Shown: one piece after another, positions 1 to 7,606 of the stretch
Layout: each line of letters starts with the position of its first letter
Position numbering within the stretch: the stretch's first letter is position 1
Notes under the pieces: model-generated
Databases searched by the model: none
The model's input: only the letters and a program-made list of their open reading frames with translations
Told to the model about the DNA's origin: nothing
Source of the DNA: Gammaproteobacteria bacterium
Lineage (GTDB): Bacteria > Pseudomonadota > Gammaproteobacteria > Pseudomonadales > Azotimanducaceae
Length of the DNA: 52,023 bases
Assembly: GCA_026706665.1 (NCBI GenBank)
Contig: JAPOYI010000030.1
Coordinates: forward strand, 1 to 52,023
Direction: 5' to 3'
Translations under genes and position numbers: made by a program

Positions 1-2
1 GA

Positions 3-185
3 CAAACGGTGTGTGCGGCAAAGGATATCACATCCAGCCTGCTTTGTGTTAACACGCCCTACTTCGCCGACCCCAAGGAGGAACTGCTGTGCGTCTGCCT
101 CACGCAGGTGCTGAATGCCGGCATGATGCCGAACAACAACTACTCGGAGACATTCCAGCGGCTCGTGTACCAGTCCCTGGTCTAG
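3..185 (+). CDS. Serine hydrolase (beta-lactamase family), C-terminal fragment
   Basis: An open frame enters from the left edge and stops at TAG 183-185, giving about 60 residues. It reads NTPYFADPKEELLCVCLTQ and then ends MMPNNNYSETFQRLVYQSLV. This pattern, in which a small core strand leads to a DPKE turn, an LTQ strand and a closing helix with FQRLVYQ, is what I know from the C-terminus of class C-like beta-lactamase/esterase (CubicO-type) serine hydrolases. The catalytic SxxK and YxN motifs would lie upstream, outside the window, so activity cannot be judged. The family call rests on the short tail only. Confidence 0.7.
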   Translation, partial: QTVCAAKDITSSLLCVNTPYFADPKEELLCVCLTQVLNAGMMPNNNYSETFQRLVYQSLV

Positions 186-269
186 TCACTGGACATCGCG
201 TATCTGAGGAATAGTCCCCAAGAAAACTGCGCGATCAAGGAATCCCGATTGCAATTCGTGATCCATTTG

Positions 270-287
270 TGTTACAGGACTGTAACA
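270..287. promoter_or_regulatory. Perfect 8-bp palindrome, candidate operator
   Basis: TGTTACAG (270-277) and CTGTAACA (280-287) form a perfect inverted repeat with a 2-bp spacer. It sits between the serine hydrolase tail and the GTG start at 340, where a promoter for the small secreted protein and the outer-membrane protein would be expected. Compact two-fold symmetric sites of this size are typical of dimeric repressors such as TetR or GntR types. No regulator gene is visible next to it, so the binding protein is unknown. Confidence 0.4.
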
Positions 288-339
288 GAAGCGAGGTTGC
301 CCGATGCTTGGTCTTTCTAATGGAAGGGGAGGAACTGGA

Positions 340-711
340 GTGCCGCGACCGATTCACATTGGAATCCTGCTGGTCACCGGCATTGCACTCGTCTCCTCCA
401 TTCCGGCGTCTGCATCCGGCTCCGTTGCGCCGGGAGGCGGAAAGATCAACACCCGGGCGGCATACGCGCTGGGCAAGTCGATCACCTTCCGTGAATTGGC
501 ATGCAGGAGGACATGCCCGATCACCAGACGCGAACTTGATCGCTCACGGGCTCGAAGTCTGAAGGACAGCCTCGAGTCGGCATTCGACGAGAACAAGGCA
601 AGCACGCCGGACGACGAGCACATCAAGGTCCTCTGCAACGGCCAGGCGGAGCAATGCGCCGCCAAGCTGGAACTCGTGAACTACTACCTCACGCGCCGCT
701 ACAGGCTGTAA
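340..711 (+). CDS. Small secreted hypothetical protein
   Basis: I chose the GTG at 340 (about 123 aa) over the in-frame ATG at 304. A strong ribosome-binding site (GGGGAGGAA, about 326-334) lies just upstream of it, and translation from it begins directly with a signal peptide: a basic start (MPRPIH), a hydrophobic stretch (IGILLVTGIALVSSI) and an AxA-type cleavage region (ASASG). The mature part is small, charged and has four cysteines (an ACRRTC pair and an LCNGQAEQC pair) that could form disulfides in the periplasm. I do not recognise the family. It ends 17 nt before an outer-membrane protein gene and is probably cotranscribed with it. Function unknown. Confidence 0.6.
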   Translation: MPRPIHIGILLVTGIALVSSIPASASGSVAPGGGKINTRAAYALGKSITFRELACRRTCPITRRELDRSRARSLKDSLESAFDENKASTPDDEHIKVLCNGQAEQCAAKLELVNYYLTRRYRL

Positions 712-728
712 GGGTCGGGAGTCAGGGA

Positions 729-1604
729 ATGCACCGTCTATTCGCTACAACACTCACCTGCACGGCCATCGTTTTCTGCGTGTCCTCGCGGCCCGTGTTC
801 GGCGACGGCTCGGCGTGGCTGCCGGAGCCCGGCACGGGCCACGTCAGCCTTTTCTACGTTTCGCAGTCGGCCGAAGAGTTCTATCGCGGAACGGACAAAC
901 GACCGCTGCCCGGTGGCGGACAGGAGGACCTGGCCCAGAACACGGTCTGGCTGGGCGGGACTTACGGACTCAATGACAGTTTCGCGCTCGACGTTCAGAC
1001 GGGTTGGGCGAAGAGCCAGTTCATGACCGGACCGGGCATCCCGACGCCGAGCGACAGCTTCAGCGGCATGGTGGATACCAGTGTGGGTCTCACCTGGCGT
1101 ATCGTGGACGAGGTCGTTTCGGACCTGCCAAGCATCGCCCTCAGGGCCGGCACCATTCTCGCCGGCGACTACGAGACCGGTTTCATCAATTCGCTCGGAG
1201 ACGGCGGCGATGGCTACGAAGTATCCCTCGTGGTGGGAAGATTCCTCGGTGACCAGGTGGGGTTGTCGGCGGAACTGGGCGTCAGGAACCGCAATGAGAA
1301 CATCCCCGGGGAGCGTTTCGCCAACCTGTCCGGCATCTGGTTTCTGAACGACTCGCTCACGCTCGGCGTCGAATACAGAATGGTGAACTCCACATCCGGA
1401 CTCCAGATCGGCGGTCCGGGGTTCGCGCCGAACCGGTTCCCGGAAATCGAGGAGGACACGCAGACGGTGGGTGCAAGGCTCTACTACAGTGTCAACGAGA
1501 ACTTCAGCCTGAGCCTGTTCGGTGCGTCGGTCATCGACGGACGCAATGCGGCCGCTTCAGGCATCTTCGGGGCCGCAGCCAGCTACTCGTTCGATTTCCT
1601 TTAG
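729..1604 (+). CDS. Outer-membrane beta-barrel protein
   Basis: Start ATG 729 (291 aa) follows GGGAGTCAGGGA and begins a clear signal peptide (MHRLFATTLTCTAIVFCVSS, then RPVFGDG). The open frame extends further upstream but would overlap the preceding gene and bury the signal peptide. The mature protein alternates short amphipathic strands with Gly/Asn/Asp turns, and ends in aromatic-rich strands closing with SYSFDFL. A C-terminal Phe-x-Phe-Leu of this kind is usual for proteins inserted by the BAM complex. It resembles small porin-like or transporter-type barrels of the phenol-degradation/MetA-type superfamily, but substrate and exact family cannot be assigned. Probably the second gene of a two-gene unit. 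Confidence 0.65.
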   Translation: MHRLFATTLTCTAIVFCVSSRPVFGDGSAWLPEPGTGHVSLFYVSQSAEEFYRGTDKRPLPGGGQEDLAQNTVWLGGTYGLNDSFALDVQTGWAKSQFMTGPGIPTPSDSFSGMVDTSVGLTWRIVDEVVSDLPSIALRAGTILAGDYETGFINSLGDGGDGYEVSLVVGRFLGDQVGLSAELGVRNRNENIPGERFANLSGIWFLNDSLTLGVEYRMVNSTSGLQIGGPGFAPNRFPEIEEDTQTVGARLYYSVNENFSLSLFGASVIDGRNAAASGIFGAAASYSFDFL

Positions 1605-1629
1605 TCGCACTGCCTCACACTTCCAATTG

Positions 1630-1656
1630 GCCGGGCGACTCCGGTGATCGCCCGGC
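1630..1656. terminator. GC-rich stem-loop between convergent genes
   Basis: GCCGGGCGA (1630-1638) pairs perfectly with TCGCCCGGC (1648-1656) around a 9-nt loop. It sits between the outer-membrane protein ending at 1604 and the minus-strand gene ending at 1752, where a bidirectional terminator would be expected. Neither side has a clear T-run, so it may be a weak intrinsic terminator or an RNA-stabilising hairpin. Confidence 0.4.
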
Positions 1657-1751
1657 GCGCCAGCGCAGAACAACACGTGCGCCCGCTTCCCGCGCCCGCT
1701 GTGCCGTGGCGTCTGTCGCGCCGCGCCTCGCCGGAAGGCACGGCGGTGCTC

Positions 1752-3554
1752 TCATCTTCCGGTCGTCAGCAGCGTTACGTCCGACTGGATGGTCCGGCAC
1801 GCGGGTACCGGGGCGCCGACGCACTTGGAGCGATACCTGAAGACCGCCGTCTGCACCTGGGGTTTGACGCACCCATCCTCACGAGTGAACGCGAACTCCC
1901 AGCCCCTGACCAACTCGACCGTGTCCCGCGCCAACGAGTCAAGGAACCGGGGGCGCGCCGCGTTGGAACTGTCGTCGACCACGGCGGTCTCGTCATCCAG
2001 AGTCTCGCCCTCGGCATTGAGCGCATAGCGAACCGTGATGACGGCACCACCGTAGTTCACCCGGCGGTCGCCGGGATAGAAGTCTCCGCCTGCGGCGAAC
2101 TCGGTCTTCAGTTGCGCCGGGCACGGTGCGTCGCCCGTCTGCGGCTGCTCTTCAGATCCTCCGGGCGCGGCCTGTTCAGGCGCAATGCGCACCACCTCCG
2201 CGGCATCCGCCGCCGGTGCCGCGATCACAGGCAGCTCGACCGCCGCCGGTCTGGATTGATTGGACTCGGCTACCGGTTCCTGGCGTATCGCGTCTTGCGG
2301 CGGTCGTCCCGCCACGCGGCGCGCGATCTCGGCGCGTTCTGCTTCCAGGCGCCGTTGCTCGGCTTCGAGGCGCCGCTGTTCCGCTTCCCGTTCCGCCTCC
2401 CGGGTCCGTGCGAGTTCCTGCTGCTCCCGCAGCTCGGCTTCTCGCGCTTCCCGCGCCTGCCGTTCATCGGCAGCCAGTCGCCGAGCCGTTTCGAGAGCCG
2501 CCCTTTCCTTCTCGACTTCCGCCAGGGCGAGCTCGATCTGTTCGCGCTCGAGACGCAGCTGCTCGCGTTCCCGCGCTGCAAGCTCGATCTCCGTGGGCTC
2601 GCTCGCAAGCGACTCCACCTCGTAGGCGGTCATCACGGGTTGATCCTCGAAGACGATATCCGAACCGGAGAAGTCGGCAAAGTACTCCCGCCAGAAGTTC
2701 TTGTGGTCGCTCCTGGTGACCGGGTCCTCAGTCACGCCCTGGCGGGGCACGTAATAGATCTTCACCCCCAGGTCGTCGACGGCGCGCGGCAGCGGCACAA
2801 CGCTGTCATGCGCGTCGCGCGGTCCGCCGGAATCACCGTACTCCACACCGCTTTCCGGCTGCGAATACCATGGAGCGTGCTGCATCATGTCCGAGAAGAT
2901 GTAGAGCGAACGCCGGCCGGAAAACTCGGCGAACTCGAAGATCGTGTCTTCGATGGCCTCGACCAGGTAAGCGTTTGCGACCGCCGTCTCGCGTTGCCGG
3001 ACAACCAGGCCCTCGAGGCGGCTTCGCAACGCATCGCGCCAGGCACAGAAGCGGCCGGCCTCGTCGCGGACGGACACCGGCAACGATGTCGGCAGATCAT
3101 CGCAGTCCCGCGGCAGCCCCGTGCCTACCGCCAACTCGGCGTTATCGTAGGGCTTGCAGGTGGAATCCAAAGCTATCCTCGGCGCTGCTGCAGTGCCCGC
3201 GAGGGCGAACACCTGTAGCTCCGCATTGGCATCGAGGTCCATCGCAATCTCACGCAGCAGGTCACCGGGGAGCGAAACGTGCTCGGCACCGAGTGGCTTG
3301 CGCAGGTCGAGCAGGAACACCGCCAGCTCCGCTATGTCGTCCGCGCGAGTCGGACACAAGTCCTGCTCCACTGCAACTTCGTCCCTTGGCGAATCGATGA
3401 ACAGCATCAGTCCGACCACGGCTAGCAACACCAGAATGGGCGGGACATAGGGCACCAGCCGCCGCCGGGACCGCAGAGACGATTGGAAAGCGCGGAAAAC
3501 TGCCACGTCGACTACGCCTGATGCTTCATGCCGCATTATGTCGGCTAGCGCCAT
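1752..3554 (-). CDS. Membrane-anchored coiled-coil protein with TonB-like C-terminus
   Basis: About 600 aa. After a basic stretch (SSLRSRRRL) comes one membrane segment (PPILVLLAVVGLMLFI). A roughly 230-residue extracytoplasmic domain follows; its core (AELAVFLLDLRKPL ... RSLYIFSDMMQHA) has the strand-DxS look of a von Willebrand/Rossmann-like fold. A long Glu/Arg/Ala-rich coiled coil (EREQLRLEREQ through RRLEAERAEIARR) leads to a C-terminal domain (YGGAVITVRYALNAEGE ... VRGWEFAF) that resembles the TonB C-terminal fold. The architecture suggests a periplasm-spanning protein reaching from the inner membrane. ATG 3554 was preferred over an in-frame GTG at 3563 because GGCGGGTGGA lies just upstream. 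No ExbB/ExbD neighbours are present, so true energy transduction is doubtful. Confidence 0.5.
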   Translation of the reverse strand: MALADIMRHEASGVVDVAVFRAFQSSLRSRRRLVPYVPPILVLLAVVGLMLFIDSPRDEVAVEQDLCPTRADDIAELAVFLLDLRKPLGAEHVSLPGDLLREIAMDLDANAELQVFALAGTAAAPRIALDSTCKPYDNAELAVGTGLPRDCDDLPTSLPVSVRDEAGRFCAWRDALRSRLEGLVVRQRETAVANAYLVEAIEDTIFEFAEFSGRRSLYIFSDMMQHAPWYSQPESGVEYGDSGGPRDAHDSVVPLPRAVDDLGVKIYYVPRQGVTEDPVTRSDHKNFWREYFADFSGSDIVFEDQPVMTAYEVESLASEPTEIELAAREREQLRLEREQIELALAEVEKERAALETARRLAADERQAREAREAELREQQELARTREAEREAEQRRLEAEQRRLEAERAEIARRVAGRPPQDAIRQEPVAESNQSRPAAVELPVIAAPAADAAEVVRIAPEQAAPGGSEEQPQTGDAPCPAQLKTEFAAGGDFYPGDRRVNYGGAVITVRYALNAEGETLDDETAVVDDSSNAARPRFLDSLARDTVELVRGWEFAFTREDGCVKPQVQTAVFRYRSKCVGAPVPACRTIQSDVTLLTTGR

Positions 3555-3562
3555 GAATTCCA

Positions 3563-3593
3563 CCCGCCATTAACCCGCCATTAACCCGCCATT
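3563..3593. repeat. 11-bp tandem repeat, 2.8 copies
   Basis: CCCGCCATTAA occurs at 3563-3573 and 3574-3584, followed by a partial third copy CCCGCCATT at 3585-3593. It forms the gene-proximal end of the dispersed repeat. The other copy of that element has only one equivalent unit, so this is a local expansion, probably by slippage. Confidence 0.85.
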
Positions 3594-3723
3594 CGGGCGT
3601 CGCCGCATTTCACCCCCGCCCAGACCCTCTGGTTTTGCCCATCCCCCCGTTCCGTTCGCCCGTTCGCCCGTTCCGCACGCCGCGCCTTGATCGGCGCGGC
3701 GTACCGTTCTACGGCGCGCGCTG
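3563..3723 (-). repeat. Dispersed intergenic repeat, copy 1 (inverted, expanded)
   Basis: Read on the minus strand, this stretch matches 32650-32780 on the plus strand almost end to end. Shared blocks in the same order include CAGCGCGCGCCGTAGAACGG, GCCGATCAAGGCGCGG, GGATGGGCAA, TGGGCGGGGGTGAAA and GGCGGGTT. This copy is longer because two internal motifs are tandemly expanded: a CGGGCGAA-type unit and an 11-bp unit at the far end. It abuts the start of the minus-strand TonB-like gene and supplies its Shine-Dalgarno-like GGCGGGTGGA. It encodes no plausible protein. The remaining 173 nt up to the aldehyde dehydrogenase start hold no gene that I can see. Confidence 0.75.
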
Positions 3724-3896
3724 TTGGTCCCGAACCGTTCCAGCAACGCTGTTTACGATCCTTCTTCCTTCCTTCCCTTCCGCAGCGGGATGGAAGTCGC
3801 TTCGATTTGTGTGGAGAATGCCTACGCTCCGGCCGGAGGCGCACCCCGCCGGAAGAACCAGCTTCAACACGAGTCAAGGGAAGGCAGGATCAGATC

Positions 3897-5330
3897 ATGA
3901 GCAACAGGCAGAAGTTCTACATCAACGGCGAGTGGGTCGAGTCCTCCACCGGCGAGACCCTGGAAGTCATCAACCCGTCCACGGAGGAGCTGATCGACTC
4001 CATCGGCATGGGCGGACAGGCGGACGTCGACGCGGCGGTTGCGGCTGCAGGCGCCGCGTTCGAAACCTGGTCCGTCACCACGCGAGAGCAGCGCGTCGAG
4101 GTGATGGAGGCGATCATCGAGGTGTTCAAGCGACGTATGGGCGATCTCGCAGCCACCATCAGCGAAGAGATGGGCGCACCGATGTCGCTGGCCAACGCGG
4201 CGCAGGCGCCTGCCGGTCTCGGGCACTTCATGACGACGCTACGGGTGCTGAGGACGTTCGAGTTCGAAGAGGATATCGGCACGTCGCACGTGGTCCGGGA
4301 ACCCGCCGGCGTGTGCGCTTTCATTACTCCCTGGAACTGGCCCATCAACCAGATCGCCTGCAAGGTGGCGCCAGCCCTCGCGGCGGGCTGCACGATGGTC
4401 CTGAAGCCCTCCGAAGTGGCGCCGTTCAACGCCATCGTGTTTGCGGAGATACTCGACGAGGCCGGTGTGCCGGCAGGCGTCTTCAACCTGGTGAACGGCG
4501 ATGGACCGACGGTCGGTGCCGCGTTGTCCAGGCATCCGGGAGTCGACATGGTGTCGTTCACGGGGTCGACACGCGCCGGCGTCGAAGTTGCCCGGAATGC
4601 CGCGCCCACGGTCAAGCGCGTTGCGCAGGAACTGGGCGGCAAGTCGGCCAACATCATCCTTGACGACGCGGATTTCCCGACGGCGATCGCGAGGGACGTG
4701 TTCGGCATGTGCCTGAACTCGGGACAGTCCTGCAATGCGCCGTCAAGAATGCTGGTGCCCAAGGCGCGCATGGAAGAAGCCGCCGCCATCGCCACGGCGG
4801 CGGCCCGGAACGTGAGAGTCGGCGACCCGCAATCGGCGGACACGACCATCGGGCCCGTGGTGTCCTCGGTACAGTTCGAGAAGATCCAGAACCTGATCCA
4901 GAAGGGTATTGACGAAGGCGCAACGCTTGAGACCGGCGGCACCGGCCGACCCGATGGCCTGAACCAGGGCTACTACGTCAAGCCCACCGTGTTCTCCAAC
5001 GTCACCAACGACATGACGATCGCCCAGGAGGAGATCTTCGGTCCGGTGCTGTCCCTGATCGGCTACGAGGACGACGCGGACGCCGTGCGGATTGCCAACG
5101 ACACGATCTACGGGTTGTCGGGGTACATCTCCTCAGGGGACCCGGAACGCGCGAAGGCCATTGCCCGGCGCATTCGCACCGGCAACGTGCATCTGAACGG
5201 TGCGATCGTTGACAACAAGGCCCCGTTCGGCGGCTACAAGCAGTCCGGCAACGGCCGCGAGTGGGGTCAATACGGTTTCGAGGAGTTCCTCGAGGTCAAG
5301 GCAATCATGGGATACAACGCGGCGGGGTAA
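3897..5330 (+). CDS. NAD(P)-dependent aldehyde dehydrogenase
   Basis: 477 aa from ATG 3897 (MSNRQKFYINGEWVES). An upstream in-frame extension to 3687 runs into the repeat and has no homology-like content. All ALDH superfamily landmarks are present: the oxyanion Asn147 in PWNWP, the coenzyme loop FTGSTRAG, general-base Glu245 in ELGGK, the catalytic thiol Cys279 in NSGQSCNAPSRM, and EEIFGPVLS near the C-terminus. Length is normal for the family. It would oxidise an aldehyde to a carboxylate in the cytoplasm. The sequence looks closest to broad-specificity members, so the substrate is not assigned. It stands alone, with an unrelated minus-strand gene downstream. Confidence 0.95.
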   Translation: MSNRQKFYINGEWVESSTGETLEVINPSTEELIDSIGMGGQADVDAAVAAAGAAFETWSVTTREQRVEVMEAIIEVFKRRMGDLAATISEEMGAPMSLANAAQAPAGLGHFMTTLRVLRTFEFEEDIGTSHVVREPAGVCAFITPWNWPINQIACKVAPALAAGCTMVLKPSEVAPFNAIVFAEILDEAGVPAGVFNLVNGDGPTVGAALSRHPGVDMVSFTGSTRAGVEVARNAAPTVKRVAQELGGKSANIILDDADFPTAIARDVFGMCLNSGQSCNAPSRMLVPKARMEEAAAIATAAARNVRVGDPQSADTTIGPVVSSVQFEKIQNLIQKGIDEGATLETGGTGRPDGLNQGYYVKPTVFSNVTNDMTIAQEEIFGPVLSLIGYEDDADAVRIANDTIYGLSGYISSGDPERAKAIARRIRTGNVHLNGAIVDNKAPFGGYKQSGNGREWGQYGFEEFLEVKAIMGYNAAG

Positions 5331-5401
5331 ACCGGGCCAGACCACTGGACTCCGCCCGGACTTCACGTCGGGTCCCGATGCCAGGTTCAACGGGCCAGTC
5401 A

Positions 5402-5420
5402 CGGCGGCATTTCACCGCCG
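5402..5420. terminator. Short hairpin between convergent genes
   Basis: CGGCGG (5402-5407) and CCGCCG (5415-5420) pair around a 7-nt loop between the aldehyde dehydrogenase stop (5330) and the stop of the minus-strand gene (5431). No T-run follows on either strand, so this is only a candidate transcription end or RNA-stabilising structure. Confidence 0.3.
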
Positions 5421-5430
5421 AGGCTGAAGA

Positions 5431-5733
5431 TCAGGAAGCGCGCGTCCCCGAGAAACTGGCATTGCCGAACGCGCCGAGCACGACGTTGCCGGAGATCTCG
5501 TCTCCGCTCACCGTCGCCGAGAACTCGAGCGTCATCGCCATGGGGGACGTGATGTTCGCCTTCCATGACAGGGAGTCGCCGTCCACGGTGCCATCTTCGA
5601 TATCGATAGCGCCCTGCGGACCCGACATGTTGCCCGTCAGGGTATTGCCATCCGTGGTCAGCGTGAGCGTCGCGTTCTGGGGACCCATGGGGGTGTTCGT
5701 GACCGTGTCCCAGACTCCGTCCACATTGCTCAT
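5431..5733 (-). CDS. Small beta-rich hypothetical protein
   Basis: 100 aa (MSNVDGVWDTVTNTPMGPQN...). A clear AGGAGA lies about 8 nt before the ATG. The protein alternates short strands and Gly/Asp turns (LTLTTDGNTLTGNMSGPQGAIDIEDGTVDGDSLSW), with a final FSGTRAS. I recognise this as a type of small conserved bacterial hypothetical protein with a lipocalin- or META-like strand pattern, but I cannot name a function. It has no signal peptide, so it is probably cytoplasmic. It is oriented away from the PEGA protein gene, and the roughly 80 nt between them is where both promoters should lie. Confidence 0.65.
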   Translation of the reverse strand: MSNVDGVWDTVTNTPMGPQNATLTLTTDGNTLTGNMSGPQGAIDIEDGTVDGDSLSWKANITSPMAMTLEFSATVSGDEISGNVVLGAFGNASFSGTRAS

Positions 5734-5812
5734 TGCTTCGTTCTCCTGTGCAACGCCTCAAGGGCTGCGTGGTCCGAATCGAGTATGACAGAGTGGCCGA
5801 GCGGCTGTACAG

Positions 5813-7585
5813 TTGACGGTCACGCGATGGCGCAGAAGTGATGCCGTGCCCGAAGCCACACCCCGTAACGGGCAACCGTTGAACCGACGGCCCAGGCGCT
5901 TCGAAACCCCGAGAAGTTACCGCAATTGGGCGTTCCCCGGCATGCTGGTTCTCCTGGTCCTGGGCGGCGCTTACGGTCCCGGTCTCATCCGCGGCAACGC
6001 CACGATCCGAGTCGACTCGACTCCACCCGGCGCAACCGTCGTCCTGAACGGCGACGAGCGGGGCGTCACCCCTGTGGAACTAACTGGCGTGCCGCCCGGG
6101 GAAGCGGTGCTGCACCTTCGGCATCCGCACCGCGGCGACGAGTTGGTCCGCCTGACGCTGGAACGAGGCGATAGCAAGACGCACCACGTGTCATTCCCGC
6201 CGGCATTCGGCGCACTGGAGGTGGTGACGAATCCGCGCGGAGCGCAAGTGATCCTGAACGGAAGCGCACTCGACCAGATGACGCCAACGACCATCGAACC
6301 GATCCCCACCGGTGAACACGAGGTGGAGGTCTCGATCTATGGTCGCGAATCGAAGACCCGGACCATCGAGGTGTTCCCCGGAACAACGACCCGGCACGCA
6401 CTGGAACTCGAACGAGTTCCCATGGGCGCGTTGACGCTGCAACTGACCCCCGCCAACGCGACGGTCGAGTTGTTGGATGCGCCGCTGCCCTACTCCTCCG
6501 GCGTCCGGTTACCGATCGGCACTTACAGGTTGCGCGTCTCGTCGCCCGGCTACGATGCGCGCGAAACGGACGTGGCCGTCGCGCATGGACCCAACCGCAA
6601 GCGCGTCGACCTTGCACGGCAATACGGCCGGCTTGCGGTCGACATACGCCCCGCCAACGCCACCGTGACCGTGGTCCCGAAATCGGAAGGTGGCCGCCCC
6701 AGACCCTTCAGTGAACAGATGCACCTTCCGGCAGGGCCATTCACCGTCCGGGCCACGGCGATGGGCTATCGGAACCTCTCGCGCAACCTGACCATGACGC
6801 CTGCCGGCATCTCGCTGAGCCTCGACATGAAAAGGCTCGATGTCACGCCGGGACGGCGATTCCGCGACGAGATGAAGTCGGGCGGCGAGGGACCGGAGCT
6901 TGTCATCGTCGGCGCCGGGTCGTTTGTCATGGGTTCGGACAGAGGCCCACGCGATGAAGGGCCCGCTCGCGAAGTTCGGATACTGCAACCCTTCGCCATC
7001 GGCATATACGAAGTCAAGACAGCAGAGTTCAATCGTCTCCGCGATACCCACGCGGAAGGGGACGAACTTCCGGCCACCGGCCTGGCATTGCGCGATACGC
7101 TCGATTACCTGGCCTTTCTGTCGCGGGAAACTGGCCATACCTATCGTTTGCCAAGCGAAGCTGAATGGGAATACGCCGCGCGCGCCGGAAGCGACACGCT
7201 CTACTACTTCGGCGACGACCCCGATGCCCTGTGCGAACACGCAAACGTTGCCGACGAAACCCTGGGGGAACCATTTCCCTACTACCAGACGGCGAACTGC
7301 AGGGACGGGTTCATACGCCTGGCACCAGTCGGGAGTTTCAAACCCAACGCGTTCGGACTGTACGATGTCATCGGAAACGTGGAAGAGTGGGTTGCCGACT
7401 GTTGGCACGGGACCTACAAGGGGGCGCCTCGTGACGCGCGCGCGTGGGATGCCGGCTGCGCTCGATTCAATGTCGTTCGAGGGGGAGCGTACGATGCTCC
7501 TCCCGACGACCAGCGAATGACGTTCCGCACCATGGGCGGCGACGCGTCGGACTCCCGCGGGATGCGGGTGGTCCGGGAACTATAG
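5813..7585 (+). CDS. PEGA-repeat protein with C-terminal FGE/sulfatase-modifying-like domain
   Basis: About 590 aa. Start is TTG 5813, with GTG 5846 as an alternative; both precede one membrane segment (FPGMLVLLVLGGAYG). Three to four PEGA-type repeats follow (RVDSTPPGATVVLNGDERG; VVTNPRGAQVILNGSAL; LTPANATVELLD; VDIRPANATVTVV). The last ~240 residues form an FGE-sulfatase/C-type-lectin-like domain: GAGSFVMGS, YRLPSEAEWEYAARAG, GNVEEWVADCW, VVRGGAYD. Genuine formylglycine-generating enzymes have cysteines near the C-terminal GFR(C) motif. Here that part reads SRGMRVVREL with no cysteine, so the domain is probably a binding module and not an active oxidase. Likely anchored in the inner membrane facing the periplasm. 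The M3 peptidase gene follows 21 nt later. Confidence 0.8.
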   Translation: MTVTRWRRSDAVPEATPRNGQPLNRRPRRFETPRSYRNWAFPGMLVLLVLGGAYGPGLIRGNATIRVDSTPPGATVVLNGDERGVTPVELTGVPPGEAVLHLRHPHRGDELVRLTLERGDSKTHHVSFPPAFGALEVVTNPRGAQVILNGSALDQMTPTTIEPIPTGEHEVEVSIYGRESKTRTIEVFPGTTTRHALELERVPMGALTLQLTPANATVELLDAPLPYSSGVRLPIGTYRLRVSSPGYDARETDVAVAHGPNRKRVDLARQYGRLAVDIRPANATVTVVPKSEGGRPRPFSEQMHLPAGPFTVRATAMGYRNLSRNLTMTPAGISLSLDMKRLDVTPGRRFRDEMKSGGEGPELVIVGAGSFVMGSDRGPRDEGPAREVRILQPFAIGIYEVKTAEFNRLRDTHAEGDELPATGLALRDTLDYLAFLSRETGHTYRLPSEAEWEYAARAGSDTLYYFGDDPDALCEHANVADETLGEPFPYYQTANCRDGFIRLAPVGSFKPNAFGLYDVIGNVEEWVADCWHGTYKGAPRDARAWDAGCARFNVVRGGAYDAPPDDQRMTFRTMGGDASDSRGMRVVREL

Positions 7586-7606
7586 TCGGAAGAGGAAACA
7601 ACCAAC

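Noticed and set aside
3687-3896. N-terminal extension of the aldehyde dehydrogenase
   Set aside because: It runs through repeat-derived and leader sequence; the family N-terminus begins at MSNRQKFYINGEW.
5784-5815. AGAGTGGCCGAGCGGCTG, which looks like the 5' part of a tRNA-Leu or tRNA-Ser
   Set aside because: No anticodon arm, variable arm or T-arm (GTTCGA-type) follows at the right distance, so no tRNA can be folded.
5813-7585. Activator (FGE) for the sulfatase at 34437
   Set aside because: The FGE-like domain lacks the catalytic cysteines and sits behind PEGA repeats, so it is unlikely to make formylglycine.
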